A stretch of DNA of 64,000 nt from Mycolicibacterium duvalii (lineage in GTDB: Bacteria > Actinomycetota > Actinomycetes > Mycobacteriales > Mycobacteriaceae): the NCBI RefSeq assembly GCF_010726645.1, contig NZ_AP022563.1, positions 5,208,001-5,272,000 on the forward strand, read 5' to 3'. This document shows, one piece after another, positions 23,614-31,921 of this stretch (position 1 is the stretch's first letter; each line of letters starts with the position of its first letter). The notes beneath the pieces are model-generated. The model saw only the letters and a list, made by a program, of their open reading frames with translations, was not told the DNA's origin and did no database searches. The position numbers and the translations under genes were made by a program.

Positions 23614-25971
23614 CTACTTGGTCGCTTGTTCTTGGCTGTTCCGGATCGCCTCGACGATCGAGGCCGGGGTCGCCGGCAGCCGGGTGATGGTGACGCCCAA
23701 CGGGGCGAGTGCGTCGTTGATCGCGTTGATGACCGCCGGGGTCGAGCCGATCGCGCCGCCCTCTCCGCAGCCCTTGTAGCCCCCGACTCCGGGGCCCGGG
23801 ATCTCGACGTGGCCGTACTCGATGGCCGGGACCTCGGTGGCGGTGGGCAGCAGGTAGTCGACGAACGTCGACGACAGGGGGTTGCCGTCGTCGTCGTAGT
23901 TCATCTCTTCGAGCAGTGCGCCGCCGATGCCCTGCACGGTGCCGCCGGCGATCTGGCCCTCCACCACGTTGGGGTTGATCATCGGGCCGACGTCCTCGCT
24001 GACGATGTAGCGGGTCAGCGTGACGTGCCCGGTCTTGATGTCGACCTCGCAGGTGCAGGCATGAGTGGCGTTGGCCCAGTGGATCATCGCCTCGGAGTTG
24101 AACCGGGCCGTGGCCTCCAGCGTCGGCGAGGTGCCGGCCAGCATCGCCGGCTCGTAATAGGACCGGTAGGCGATGTCGGCGAAGCTGACGGAGCGGTCGG
24201 GGTCGGTGCGCACCGTGGCGCGTGACCCGCGCAGTTCGAGGTCGTCGGCATCCGCGCCGAGCAGGTTGGCGGCGATCGCGAGAATCTGGGTGCGCAGGAT
24301 CGCGGCGGCCTCGTTGACCGCACCGGCGGTCATCGGCCCGCTACGGCTGCCTTGGGTGCCCGCGCCGTAGGGGGTCACCGCGGTGTCGCCCTGGATGGTC
24401 GACACGTCGTCGATGTCGGCGCCGAGGGCGTCGGCGGTCAGCTGCACCACGGTGGTCTCCAGGCTGTTGCCGGTCGACCCGCCGTTGACGTAGACGTTGA
24501 TCTTGCCGGTGGACTCCATCCGGATCGTGGCGCCCTCGGTGGCCAGGTGCCCGGTGGCCGCGCCGGTGGGCTCGATGTAGGCGGAGTAACCCAGCCCCAG
24601 ATAGCGGCCTTCTTCCAGCGCATCGGCCTGTTCGCGGCGGAAGCCCTCGTGGTCGAGGATCTTGACCGCCTGGTCGAGGGTGTCGGCAGGGGCGACATGG
24701 TCATAGGGCATGCCGTTGGGGTTGACGTACGGCATCTCGTCGCGGCGCAGGATGTTGCGCTGCCGCAACTCCAGCGGGTCGACGCCCATCTCGCGCGCGG
24801 CGATGTCGAGCAGGATCTCGCGCGTGAGGGTCTCGTACTGCCACGGCCCGCGGTAGGCGGCCAGGCCGGCGGTGTTGGAGAAGATCGTCTGGTAGTTGAA
24901 GCTCGACTTCGGCACCCGGTAGGGCCCGGGGAAGAACATGCCGATCGCCGCGGTCGTGAGCACCGGATACGGGGTGGGGTAGGCGCCCACATCCTGGATG
25001 AAGTCGATGTCGGCGGCCAGGATGTTGCCGTCGGCGTCGAAGGCCATCCGCACGTCGCCGTCGACGTGGCGGGCCTGTCCCGCCGACATCAGATTCTCCC
25101 GTCGGTCCTCGATCCACTTCAGCGGTGCCGACACCGTGCGCGCGGCGAGCAGGATGCACATGTCCTCGCGCATCGGTACGACCTTCTGACCGAAGCCGCC
25201 TCCGGTGTCGCGCATGATCACGCGGACCTTCTGCGCGGGGATGCCCAGCAGCCGCGCAGCGAACGCGCGCAATTCGTGCGGAGTCTGGGTGGACGCCCAG
25301 ACCGTCAATTCGCCTGGCGCAGCCTGCCATTCGACCACCAGGCCGCGCGTCTCGATCGGCACCGGTGCGTGAATCTGCTGGTACACGTGCGCCGCGGCGA
25401 CGTAGGCGGCATTGGCGAACGTCTCCTCGTCCGGCGGCGCGCCGCCCATACCGCCGGCGCGGTTGTCGGGGTAGGCGTCGTGCACCACCGCGCCGGTCTC
25501 GGCCAGCTCCACCGCGCGGGTGAAATCGGCGACGGCCGGCAGCGGTTCGTAGTCCACGTCGATCAGTTCGAGGGCGTCCTCGGCGACGTAGCGGTTCTCG
25601 GCGATGACGACGGCGATCGGGTCACCGACGAAGCGCACCTCGCCTTCGGCCAGCGGAGGGCGAGGTGTGTCGGGCACGTCCTTGCCGGCCACCGCGTGCC
25701 AGGCTTCCCGGACCTCGGGGTTGATGTCGGCGGCGGTGAGCACGGCGTGCACGCCGGGGTGCGCCAGCGCGGCGGACGCGTCGAAACCCACGATCCTGGC
25801 CCGCGCGAACGGGCTGCGGACGAAGCAGGCGTGCAGCATGCCCGGGCGGTTGATGTCGTCGACGAACGAGCCGTGACCAGTGAGAAGGCGGCTGTCTTCG
25901 ACGCGTTCCATGCGCCGGCCGGCATAGCGCGCGGTGACGGACTCGACGGCGGTGTCGGTCACTTCGATCAC
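23614..25971 (-). CDS. Molybdopterin large subunit of aldehyde/CO-dehydrogenase-like hydroxylase
   Basis: Xanthine oxidase family Mo-binding subunit of 785 residues. It shows GGGFGQK (Mo-cofactor region, about 258-264), SRSGPMTAG, and the C-terminal GCGEGGAIG with the Glu expected to act as base. The active-site loop reads AYRGPWQ, neither the AYXCSFR of form I CO dehydrogenase nor the AYRGAGR of form II enzymes, so CO oxidation should not be assumed. The substrate may be an aldehyde or heterocycle. GTG start at 25971 with GAGGAG upstream. It heads the coxL-G-M-S-like order and is preceded by the xdhC gene. Confidence 0.88.
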   Translation of the reverse strand: MIEVTDTAVESVTARYAGRRMERVEDSRLLTGHGSFVDDINRPGMLHACFVRSPFARARIVGFDASAALAHPGVHAVLTAADINPEVREAWHAVAGKDVPDTPRPPLAEGEVRFVGDPIAVVIAENRYVAEDALELIDVDYEPLPAVADFTRAVELAETGAVVHDAYPDNRAGGMGGAPPDEETFANAAYVAAAHVYQQIHAPVPIETRGLVVEWQAAPGELTVWASTQTPHELRAFAARLLGIPAQKVRVIMRDTGGGFGQKVVPMREDMCILLAARTVSAPLKWIEDRRENLMSAGQARHVDGDVRMAFDADGNILAADIDFIQDVGAYPTPYPVLTTAAIGMFFPGPYRVPKSSFNYQTIFSNTAGLAAYRGPWQYETLTREILLDIAAREMGVDPLELRQRNILRRDEMPYVNPNGMPYDHVAPADTLDQAVKILDHEGFRREQADALEEGRYLGLGYSAYIEPTGAATGHLATEGATIRMESTGKINVYVNGGSTGNSLETTVVQLTADALGADIDDVSTIQGDTAVTPYGAGTQGSRSGPMTAGAVNEAAAILRTQILAIAANLLGADADDLELRGSRATVRTDPDRSVSFADIAYRSYYEPAMLAGTSPTLEATARFNSEAMIHWANATHACTCEVDIKTGHVTLTRYIVSEDVGPMINPNVVEGQIAGGTVQGIGGALLEEMNYDDDGNPLSSTFVDYLLPTATEVPAIEYGHVEIPGPGVGGYKGCGEGGAIGSTPAVINAINDALAPLGVTITRLPATPASIVEAIRNSQEQATK

Positions 25972-26044
25972 TCTCCTCAGGACTTGAAGAGTGACGTTAT
26001 CGCATCCGAGAGCGACATTTCCACCACTTGTGTCTCACGCGGGT

Positions 26045-27175
26045 TCATGCCTCGTGGTGGATGCGCCCCGCGGTCCGCGACAGCGGCTCGCCCCGGCCAC
26101 CCCAGCGCCGCGCGATGATCTCTGCCGCAATGGACACCGCGGTCTCCTCCGGCGTGCGCGCGCCCAGGTCCAAGCCGATCGGGCTGGCCAGCCGCGCCAG
26201 TTCAGCCTCGGTCACCCCGGCCTCCTTGAGGCGGTCGATGCGGTCGTCGTGGGTGCGCCGCGAGCCCATCACGCCGATGTAGCCCGGCACGGAGGGCCCG
26301 GTCAGCCGCAACGCGACCTGCAGCACCGGCACGTCGAACTTGGGGTCGTGGGTGAGCACGCAGATCGCGGTGCGCTCGTCGATGGCACCCTGCTCGGCCT
26401 GTTCGGTGAGGTAGCGGTGCGGCCAGTCGACGACCACGTCCTCGGCGGCCGGGAAGCGCGCGGCGGTGGCGAAGACCGGCCGGGCGTCGCACACCGTTAC
26501 CCGGTAACCCAGGAACGCGCCCTGCTGGGCCAGCGCCGAGGCGAAGTCGATCGCACCGAACACCAGCATGCGCGGCCGCGGCGCGTGACTGGCGACGAAC
26601 ACCTCCATGCCCGCGTCCTGGCGCTGGCCGTCGGGTCCGTAGGTCAGCACCGCCGAGCGGCCGGCGGCCAGCAGTCCGCGGGCGTCGTCGAGCACGGCGG
26701 CGTCGGCACGCGGTGAACCCACGGAGCCGTCGACCGAATCAGGCGTGATGATCAGCCGGTGGCCGAGCCGGCGCGCGTCCGGGTGCACGATGACGGTAGC
26801 CACCGCGACAGCGCGATGGGCAGCGATGTCGTCGGCCACGGCCTGAAGCTGTGGAAAAGTATTGCGGGACACCGGTTCTGTGAAGATGTCGATGGTGCCG
26901 CCGCACGTCAGTCCGATCGAGAAGGCGTCGTCGTCGCTGACGCCGTAGCGCTGCAACTCCGGTGTCCCGCTCGTGACGACGTCGGTGGCGGTCTCGTACA
27001 CCGCACCCTCGACACAGCCGCCCGAGACCGATCCGGCGACGCTGCCGTCGGGCGCGACCACCATCGCGGCGCCGGGCTCGCGGGGTGCCGAGGACATGGT
27101 GCGCACCACGGTCGACAGCCCGGCGGTGCCGCCGGATCGCCAGACCGCAAGGAGCTCGTCGAGAACGTCACGCAC
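26045..27175 (-). CDS. XdhC/CoxI-family Mo-cofactor maturation protein
   Basis: XdhC family protein of 376 residues needed for insertion or sulfuration of the molybdenum cofactor in hydroxylases. The N-terminal XdhC/CoxI domain has MSSAPREPGAAMVV and GSVSGGCVEGAVYE; the middle has CGGTIDIF. The C-terminal Rossmann-like domain carries GAIDFASALAQQGAFLGY, LTHDPKFDVPVL and GSRRTHDDR. GTG start at 27175. It lies 73 bp upstream of the large subunit gene on the same strand and probably belongs to the same operon. Confidence 0.9.
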   Translation of the reverse strand: MRDVLDELLAVWRSGGTAGLSTVVRTMSSAPREPGAAMVVAPDGSVAGSVSGGCVEGAVYETATDVVTSGTPELQRYGVSDDDAFSIGLTCGGTIDIFTEPVSRNTFPQLQAVADDIAAHRAVAVATVIVHPDARRLGHRLIITPDSVDGSVGSPRADAAVLDDARGLLAAGRSAVLTYGPDGQRQDAGMEVFVASHAPRPRMLVFGAIDFASALAQQGAFLGYRVTVCDARPVFATAARFPAAEDVVVDWPHRYLTEQAEQGAIDERTAICVLTHDPKFDVPVLQVALRLTGPSVPGYIGVMGSRRTHDDRIDRLKEAGVTEAELARLASPIGLDLGARTPEETAVSIAAEIIARRWGGRGEPLSRTAGRIHHEA

Positions 27176-27215
27176 GAGCGTGAGTGTATGCCGCTGCCGG
27201 GAGCCCGCTTTCGCC

Positions 27216-29258
27216 TCAGAGCTTGTCGAGGTCGGTACGCATCAGCATGATGTTGTAGTCCGACCACAGCGACAGGTTCCAGTACAGCTCGGAGCCGGTG
27301 CCGTTCGTCGACGGGGACCAGGGGTGCAGCATCGGTGCGTAGATGCCGCCGCTCTGCTGACCCATCAGGACCGTCACATCCGACCACTGCCCCTCGGGGG
27401 TGTCGGAGGTGCGCATCACGATGTTGTTGAACTGGTCGCCGTAGAGCACGATGTACTTGCCCAGATACTCGTTGTACTGCACCGACATTTCGCTGACGCT
27501 GTTGCCGGGTTTGGTGGCCCCGCACGCGCCGCCGTCCTTGCCGATGATCGCCGAGGCCGACGACGAGCTGCTGGTCCAGCGGGCCGGCGAGGTCCCGAAC
27601 CAGCCTCTCGACTCCTTCTTGAAGTACTCGTATTTCGACGCGTTGAGGATGTCCTCGGGCGCGACACGGGCGAGGTAGGCCGCACCCTGGCGACCGTTGG
27701 GGGTGCCGTACATGTAGACGTAGCCGTCGTCGCCCTTGACGAACGCGGACTGCTGGAAGTTGCGGTTACCGCTGAAGATCGAGTTGTAGCGCACGCTCTG
27801 CGGTGCGATCGTGAAGTTCTCGCCGTTGTCGGTCGAGTACGCGATCGCCGAGTAGTTCGTGGTCCAGCGCCCGGCCGATCCCCACCGCGACACCGACATG
27901 AAGCTGACGTACTGCGTGACGCCGAACTCCGTGTCGGGCGTCTCCACCGAGATCCCGGCGGTCGGGATCAGGGTGACCGAGTTGGGCAGCCAGTACGGCC
28001 GATTGATGATCGGCCGCGCATAGAACTCGCCGGACAGCGGTGCGCCGCCGAACATGTTGCCGTTCTTCCACTCACCGTTGGGGATGTCGATGCCGTCGGA
28101 GAGCACCCGGTCGGCGCTGCGAAACAACGTGTTGTAGCGCCAGCCGCCCTGCATGTTCGGGCCGCTGAAGGTGTCGCCGACGGCGATCAGCACCTGGCTC
28201 TCGTTGTACGGCGTGTCGGGGTCGTCCTTCATGCCGTTGTCCCACATGACCCCGACGTCGGTGCCGTACACGCCGTAGCGTGCCACCGTGTTGGCCATCC
28301 GCCGGTCGCTGTAGACGTACTTGCCGGTGACCCAGCTGACGAAGTTCGTGGAGCGGCTCACCTGAGGGTTGAGCCACGGGGAGTACGGCGGCACCCATAC
28401 CGCCGCGTCGCTGGGATCCTCGGCGGCCGGCGCGAGACTGGTGGTGGTGGTGCGGGCCTCCTTGTCGACCGCGCTGAGCGTGCTCCGGGTGGCGAACAGG
28501 TTCTCCAGTTCCCGGCGGGCGAAGGACATCAGTGCCCACAGGAACGGCGGCTGCGGGGAACTGGCCGGGTCCGCGTCGGCGCGCTGGCGGGCCCAGTCCA
28601 GCATGCTGTGCACGACGTTGACGACGGCGGTGACGAGGCTGGGCCTGCGGGTCTCGGTTTGCTCGTCGGGCGTCGACAGGTCCGTCTCGGTGAGGTCGGG
28701 GGAGAAGCGGGCGGTGCTGGCCTCGGCCAACTCGGTCGCCGAGGCGAACACCGCGACCTTGGTCGGCTCCTTCGGCGCGACCGCTGGATCGTCGGCGGAT
28801 TCTTCGGTGGTCTGGTCGTCGGCGGGTGTGGTCGCCGCGACGTCGGCGTCGACGGTGCGCCGGGTCTTCTCCGGTGGGGTCACCGTGGATTCGGACGTGG
28901 TGGCCTCGGCTGCCCGCCGACGCTCGGGGCGGGCCTCGGGTTCGTCGGAGACGATTTCGTCGGCCTCGTCGGCCGTGTCGTCGACCGGCAACTCGATGTC
29001 GAGCTCGGCGTCTGCACCGCCGTCCTGATCGGCGTCGGTCGTCGACGACGTCCGCTCACCGGTGGTTCGTTCGTTGCGGCGGGTGCGTTCCGATCCGGTG
29101 CTCTCGCTGCCACCTGTGGTTGCTGAGGACGACGAACGCGAGCCCGACGAGTCGGTGTCGTCGGCGGCTGCCACGCCGTGTCCTGCAAATACTGCTGATC
29201 CGACGCCCAGCGCGACGGCCAACCCGCCGACCCGGCCGACATAGGCTGCGGCACCCAT
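27216..29258 (-). CDS. Secreted DUF4185-domain protein with long acidic Ser/Thr linker
   Basis: Exported protein of 680 residues. A signal peptide (residues 1-32, ending GHGVAAA) is followed by about 190 residues rich in Ser, Thr, Glu, Asp and Arg, which look disordered. The C-terminal domain from about residue 265 resembles DUF4185 proteins of mycobacteria, with repeated beta-strand-rich motifs (VGDTFSGPNMQGGW, YVSFMSVSRWG, YGDQFNNIVMRTSD). Its overall plan suggests a beta-propeller-like glycan-binding or hydrolytic domain, but function is unknown. The start at 29258 has AAAGGGG upstream and gives a proper signal peptide; an ATG at 29276 is less likely. Confidence 0.75.
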   Translation of the reverse strand: MGAAAYVGRVGGLAVALGVGSAVFAGHGVAAADDTDSSGSRSSSSATTGGSESTGSERTRRNERTTGERTSSTTDADQDGGADAELDIELPVDDTADEADEIVSDEPEARPERRRAAEATTSESTVTPPEKTRRTVDADVAATTPADDQTTEESADDPAVAPKEPTKVAVFASATELAEASTARFSPDLTETDLSTPDEQTETRRPSLVTAVVNVVHSMLDWARQRADADPASSPQPPFLWALMSFARRELENLFATRSTLSAVDKEARTTTTSLAPAAEDPSDAAVWVPPYSPWLNPQVSRSTNFVSWVTGKYVYSDRRMANTVARYGVYGTDVGVMWDNGMKDDPDTPYNESQVLIAVGDTFSGPNMQGGWRYNTLFRSADRVLSDGIDIPNGEWKNGNMFGGAPLSGEFYARPIINRPYWLPNSVTLIPTAGISVETPDTEFGVTQYVSFMSVSRWGSAGRWTTNYSAIAYSTDNGENFTIAPQSVRYNSIFSGNRNFQQSAFVKGDDGYVYMYGTPNGRQGAAYLARVAPEDILNASKYEYFKKESRGWFGTSPARWTSSSSSASAIIGKDGGACGATKPGNSVSEMSVQYNEYLGKYIVLYGDQFNNIVMRTSDTPEGQWSDVTVLMGQQSGGIYAPMLHPWSPSTNGTGSELYWNLSLWSDYNIMLMRTDLDKL

Positions 29259-29436
29259 GAAACCCCTTTGATCCAACCTTTGTGCGTCTCCCGACTCGGT
29301 GAGTATTCAATCGCACCGAGGGGACAGACTGAGCAAAAGGTTAAATCGTCACAAAATTCGTTTCGTTACCGTGACCTACACCTATATAGGCGGAGGCGCC
29401 GGAACGGGGCGAACATCAGCAAACACCGGCCGGCAG
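29259..29436 (-). promoter_or_regulatory. Upstream region of the DUF4185 gene
   Basis: This 178-bp gap is distinctly A+T-richer than its surroundings. On the minus strand a CCTATATAGG palindrome (29381-29390) contains a TATATA that could serve as a -10 element, followed by GTCACGGTAACGAAACG and then a leader of about 110 nt to the ATG. The GTAACG-type hexamer resembles parts of reported MtrA sites, but only one clear copy is present. No gene is visible here. Confidence 0.35.
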
Positions 29437-29793
29437 CTACTCGAGCGTCTCCAGCGCCTTCTCGTAGAGTTCGACGGCCTCGGCTATCCCGTCACCGAGC
29501 CAGGCGTCGACGATGCCGACCTGGTCGGCGACCAGTTGCACGCGGTTGAGCCACACCGTGAACGACTCGTCCCGGCGAAGCTCGTCGATCTGCGCGTTGG
29601 AGCCCTGGATGAGGATGAACCCGCCCAGTTCGATGTTTTGCGGCTTGAGCACCACCCGGTCGAAGCGCTCGATCCGCCCCTGCTCGGTCAGCCCCGACAG
29701 ATAGTCCTGCGTCTCGATCAGCAGGGCCAGCGCCTTGCGTTCCCGTCCCGGGGTCGGGACGCCCCACGCCACCCACAGTCCAGCTTCAGCCAT
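29437..29793 (-). CDS. Conserved hypothetical protein, 118 residues
   Basis: Start ATG at 29793 (MAEAGLWVAWGVPTPGRE). The sequence has an alternating pattern typical of a small alpha/beta fold (WVAWGVPTPGRERKALAL, FDRVVLKPQNIELGGFILIQG, VWLNRVQLVADQVGIVDAW). It ends in an amphipathic helix. I do not recognise the family. A longer in-frame reading to 30216 would run antiparallel through the HNH gene frame and is rejected. It lies 26 bp downstream of the HNH gene on the same strand and may share its transcript. Confidence 0.7.
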   Translation of the reverse strand: MAEAGLWVAWGVPTPGRERKALALLIETQDYLSGLTEQGRIERFDRVVLKPQNIELGGFILIQGSNAQIDELRRDESFTVWLNRVQLVADQVGIVDAWLGDGIAEAVELYEKALETLE

Positions 29794-29819
29794 GGCGTCG
29801 ACGCTACTAGTGCCCGACC

Positions 29820-30224
29820 TCAGAAGGACTGACCGTTGGCGTAGCGCTGCCGACGGTAATACCGACCCTTGCCACGGTTGCGCCCCTTGTACGTCGGCAG
29901 CTGGGAGTCGCAGTTCGGACAGATGAGCCGGAGGTTTTCCCGTCGATTGTTCGACGGGTCGCCATCGATGTGGTCGACGACGAAGGCAAGGGGCTGATCC
30001 AGCCAGACATTGGTCCTGCCGCAGATTGCACAACAACCTGACTGAGCCGCGGCCAGGAACTGACGGATGTAGTGAATTCGTCGGCTGTCGACCCAGGCTT
30101 CGCCCGACTGCAGCCAACGTTCCGTCGCGGTAGTTCGCCGATGTGTCGCCTGACACGCGTTGCTGCAGTAGATTTTCTGGCTGCGCTTCACCATTACCTG
30201 GCCGCAGCCGCGGCACTGTCTCAT
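29820..30224 (-). CDS. Small HNH endonuclease with zinc ribbons
   Basis: Protein of 134 residues. The N-terminal zinc-ribbon-like motif is CRGC ... CSNAC (residues 4-24). A second CAIC pair lies near residue 65, followed by the HNH core FVVDHIDGDPSNNRRENLRL and CPNC. The His-Asn-Asn arrangement supports a metal-dependent nick or cleavage activity of the homing or phage-type HNH family. The gene is less G+C-rich than its neighbours and ends 44 bp from the 3' end of tRNA-Thr, a common landing site for mobile DNA. No integrase or transposase is seen, so it is a solitary nuclease or a remnant. Confidence 0.85.
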   Translation of the reverse strand: MRQCRGCGQVMVKRSQKIYCSNACQATHRRTTATERWLQSGEAWVDSRRIHYIRQFLAAAQSGCCAICGRTNVWLDQPLAFVVDHIDGDPSNNRRENLRLICPNCDSQLPTYKGRNRGKGRYYRRQRYANGQSF

Positions 30225-30268
30225 GCTCGGAACTTATGACGAGCGTCCGACAATCGGCCTGGCGATCG

Positions 30269-30340
30269 AGCCTCCTGTCAGGATTGAACTGACGACATCC
30301 TGCTTACAAGGCAGGTGCTCTACCACTGAGCTAAGGAGGC
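30269..30340 (-). tRNA. tRNA-Thr (anticodon UGU)
   Basis: Read on the minus strand, a 7-bp acceptor stem (GCCTCCT / AGGAGGC), a D arm GCTC-AGTGGTA-GAGC, anticodon arm CCTGC-CTTGTAA-GCAGG with anticodon TGT, variable loop ATGTC and T arm GTCAG-TTCAATC-CTGAC all pair correctly. The discriminator base is T. The CCA end is not encoded. It reads ACA threonine codons. Confidence 0.97.
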
Positions 30341-30383
30341 GTATCCGGCCGCCATGCGGCGGCACGTGCCAGATCCTATCGAC

Positions 30384-31112
30384 TCACTCGCCGGTATCGA
30401 TAACCCGCTGGGAGGAGACCGGCCGGATGGTGGTTCGGCTGCGCAGCCGGCGGCCGGGCAGCGGAATCCGGTCGGCGATGTTGCTCAGCGGGTTGACCAC
30501 CTGGCTCAGCACGATCACCGCCTCCCGCAGCGCTTCGATGGTCGGCTCGAGGGCCTCCAGGCCCGGGGCCAGCCGGTTGAGTGTGTCGGCGACGTCGGCG
30601 AGCTGCTCGAGCGGGCCGTTGCGTGCGGTCAGCTTCTCAACCAGGCCGCCGTCGGCGAACAGCCGGTCGGCCAGACCGTCCTCGGCGAGCAACCTTTCGA
30701 CCAGGCCTTCCTCTTCGAGCAGCTGATCGACCAGACCGCCGGGCTCGATGGCCCGCATCAACCCGCCGTCCTCTTCGGTGAGCCGGTCGAGCACCCCGCC
30801 GGGGGCGGTGATGCGGTCGACGACGCCGCCCGGTTGCAGCAGCCGATCCAGCGGGCCGCCCGGCGCCAGCGCGCGCCCCAGCGGCTGGTCCTCGTCCATC
30901 AGCCGGGCCAGCCGGTTGGCCCGTTCCACCGCTTCCTGCATGCCCAGCATCTGCGCCAACGACGTCGGCCGTTGCGCCATCCCGTTGTCGTTCACCGTCC
31001 GGTGTGCCACATCCAGGGCACTGGTGGCCATCCCGATCCCGGCATCGGCGACGGCCAGCCCCACGCGCACCGGCGCGAACGCGAGGTCGGTGAGCGATTT
31101 GGCGAGGTCCAT
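30384..31112 (-). CDS. Decapeptide-repeat protein of unknown function
   Basis: Protein of 242 residues (ATG 31112; a GTG at 31115 is equally placed). The N-terminus (1-70) is helical and Ala-rich. Residues 74-173 are ten consecutive 10-residue units with consensus (P/E)xG(L/V/P)(V/L)(D/E)(R/Q)L(L/T)x, for example PGGPLDRLLQ, PGGVVDRITA and PGGLVDQLLE. The remainder (174-242) contains a helix IEALREAVIVLSQVVNPL and a basic Arg-rich tail. No signal peptide is evident. I know no function. It lies between tRNA-Thr and the divergent phoP gene. Confidence 0.75.
   Translation of the reverse strand: MDLAKSLTDLAFAPVRVGLAVADAGIGMATSALDVAHRTVNDNGMAQRPTSLAQMLGMQEAVERANRLARLMDEDQPLGRALAPGGPLDRLLQPGGVVDRITAPGGVLDRLTEEDGGLMRAIEPGGLVDQLLEEEGLVERLLAEDGLADRLFADGGLVEKLTARNGPLEQLADVADTLNRLAPGLEALEPTIEALREAVIVLSQVVNPLSNIADRIPLPGRRLRSRTTIRPVSSQRVIDTGE
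30594..30893 (-). repeat. Ten tandem 30-bp coding repeats (decapeptide repeats)
   Basis: In-frame 30-bp units encode ten successive decapeptides, the first being degenerate (EDQPLGRALA). The DNA copies differ considerably, so the array is old and kept at protein level. The strict 10-residue period with a conserved Gly and a D/E-R-L core suggests a repeating helix or solenoid turn. Confidence 0.75.
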
Positions 31113-31143
31113 CACCCCAGTCTATGGACAGTGCAAGGTCGAC

Positions 31144-31161
31144 TCACAGGAACTGCACAGC
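31144..31161 (+). promoter_or_regulatory. PhoP box upstream of phoP
   Basis: Two direct 7-bp repeats, TCACAGG and GCACAGC, separated by 4 bp match the mycobacterial PhoP consensus TCACAGC-N4-TCACAGC at six of seven positions each. The site lies 43 bp before the phoP ATG at 31205, consistent with autoregulation. Confidence 0.7.
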
Positions 31162-31204
31162 CAACTTCCAGAAATCACGCAGGCGTCGCGACGACACTGG
31201 AGTG

Positions 31205-31921
31205 ATGGCGATGCCGATCCAGGACAGCGTTCCCGATGCCCGCGTCCTCGTCGTGGACGACGAGGCCAACATCGTCGAGCTGCTGTCGGTCAGTTTGAAG
31301 TTCCAGGGTTTCGAGGTGCACACCGCGACGAACGGGCACGCGGCGCTCGACAAGGCCCGCGAAGTGCGCCCCGACGCGATCATCCTCGACGTGATGATGC
31401 CCGGCATGGACGGGTTCGGGCTGCTGCGGCGGTTGCGCGCCGACGGCATCGACGCACCGGCACTGTTCCTGACCGCGCGCGACTCGCTGCAGGACAAGAT
31501 CGCCGGTCTCACGCTGGGTGGCGACGACTACGTGACCAAGCCGTTCAGCCTGGAAGAGGTGGTGGCCCGGTTGCGGGTCATCCTGCGCCGGTCCGGCCGG
31601 ACCAGCCCCGACCCCCGGACCTCACGGCTGACCTTCGCCGATATCGAACTCGACGAGGACACCCACGAGGTGTGGAAGGCCGGTGAGCCGGTCGCGCTCT
31701 CGCCGACCGAGTTCACGCTGCTGCGCTACTTCATCGTCAATGCCGGCACGGTGCTGTCCAAGCCGAAGATCCTCGACCACGTGTGGCGCTACGACTTCGG
31801 CGGAGACGTCAACGTCGTCGAGTCCTACGTCTCCTACCTGCGCCGCAAGATCGACACCGGTGACAAGCGGTTGCTGCACACCCTGCGTGGCGTCGGCTAC
31901 GTGTTGCGCGAACCGAAGTGA
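31205..31921 (+). CDS. phoP: Response regulator PhoP
   Basis: OmpR-family regulator of 238 residues, nearly identical along most of its length to what I remember of M. tuberculosis PhoP. The receiver domain has the DDE acidic pocket, phospho-acceptor Asp62 (LDVMMPGMDG) and Lys in TKPFS; the winged helix has VVESYVSYLRRKID. PhoP controls surface lipids, pH response and secretion in mycobacteria. The ATG at 31205 is close behind GGAG; ATG 31211 (MPIQDSVPD) has better spacing and may be the true start. It is coupled to phoR by a GTGA overlap. Confidence 0.95.
   Translation: MAMPIQDSVPDARVLVVDDEANIVELLSVSLKFQGFEVHTATNGHAALDKAREVRPDAIILDVMMPGMDGFGLLRRLRADGIDAPALFLTARDSLQDKIAGLTLGGDDYVTKPFSLEEVVARLRVILRRSGRTSPDPRTSRLTFADIELDEDTHEVWKAGEPVALSPTEFTLLRYFIVNAGTVLSKPKILDHVWRYDFGGDVNVVESYVSYLRRKIDTGDKRLLHTLRGVGYVLREPK

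Noticed and set aside
24352..26118. 588-codon plus-strand frame opposite the Mo-hydroxylase large subunit
   Set aside because: No recognisable motif; the opposite strand encodes a full xanthine-oxidase-family subunit.
20653..27175. Annotation of the cox-like genes as a true CO dehydrogenase
   Set aside because: Large subunit lacks the AYXCSFR Cys loop required for form I CO dehydrogenase.
26973..29126. 717-codon plus-strand frame opposite xdhC and the DUF4185 gene
   Set aside because: Spans two unrelated minus-strand genes and is compositionally a shadow.
29341..29400. MtrA binding site upstream of the DUF4185 gene
   Set aside because: Only one convincing GTAACG-type hexamer is present; the direct-repeat partner is poor.
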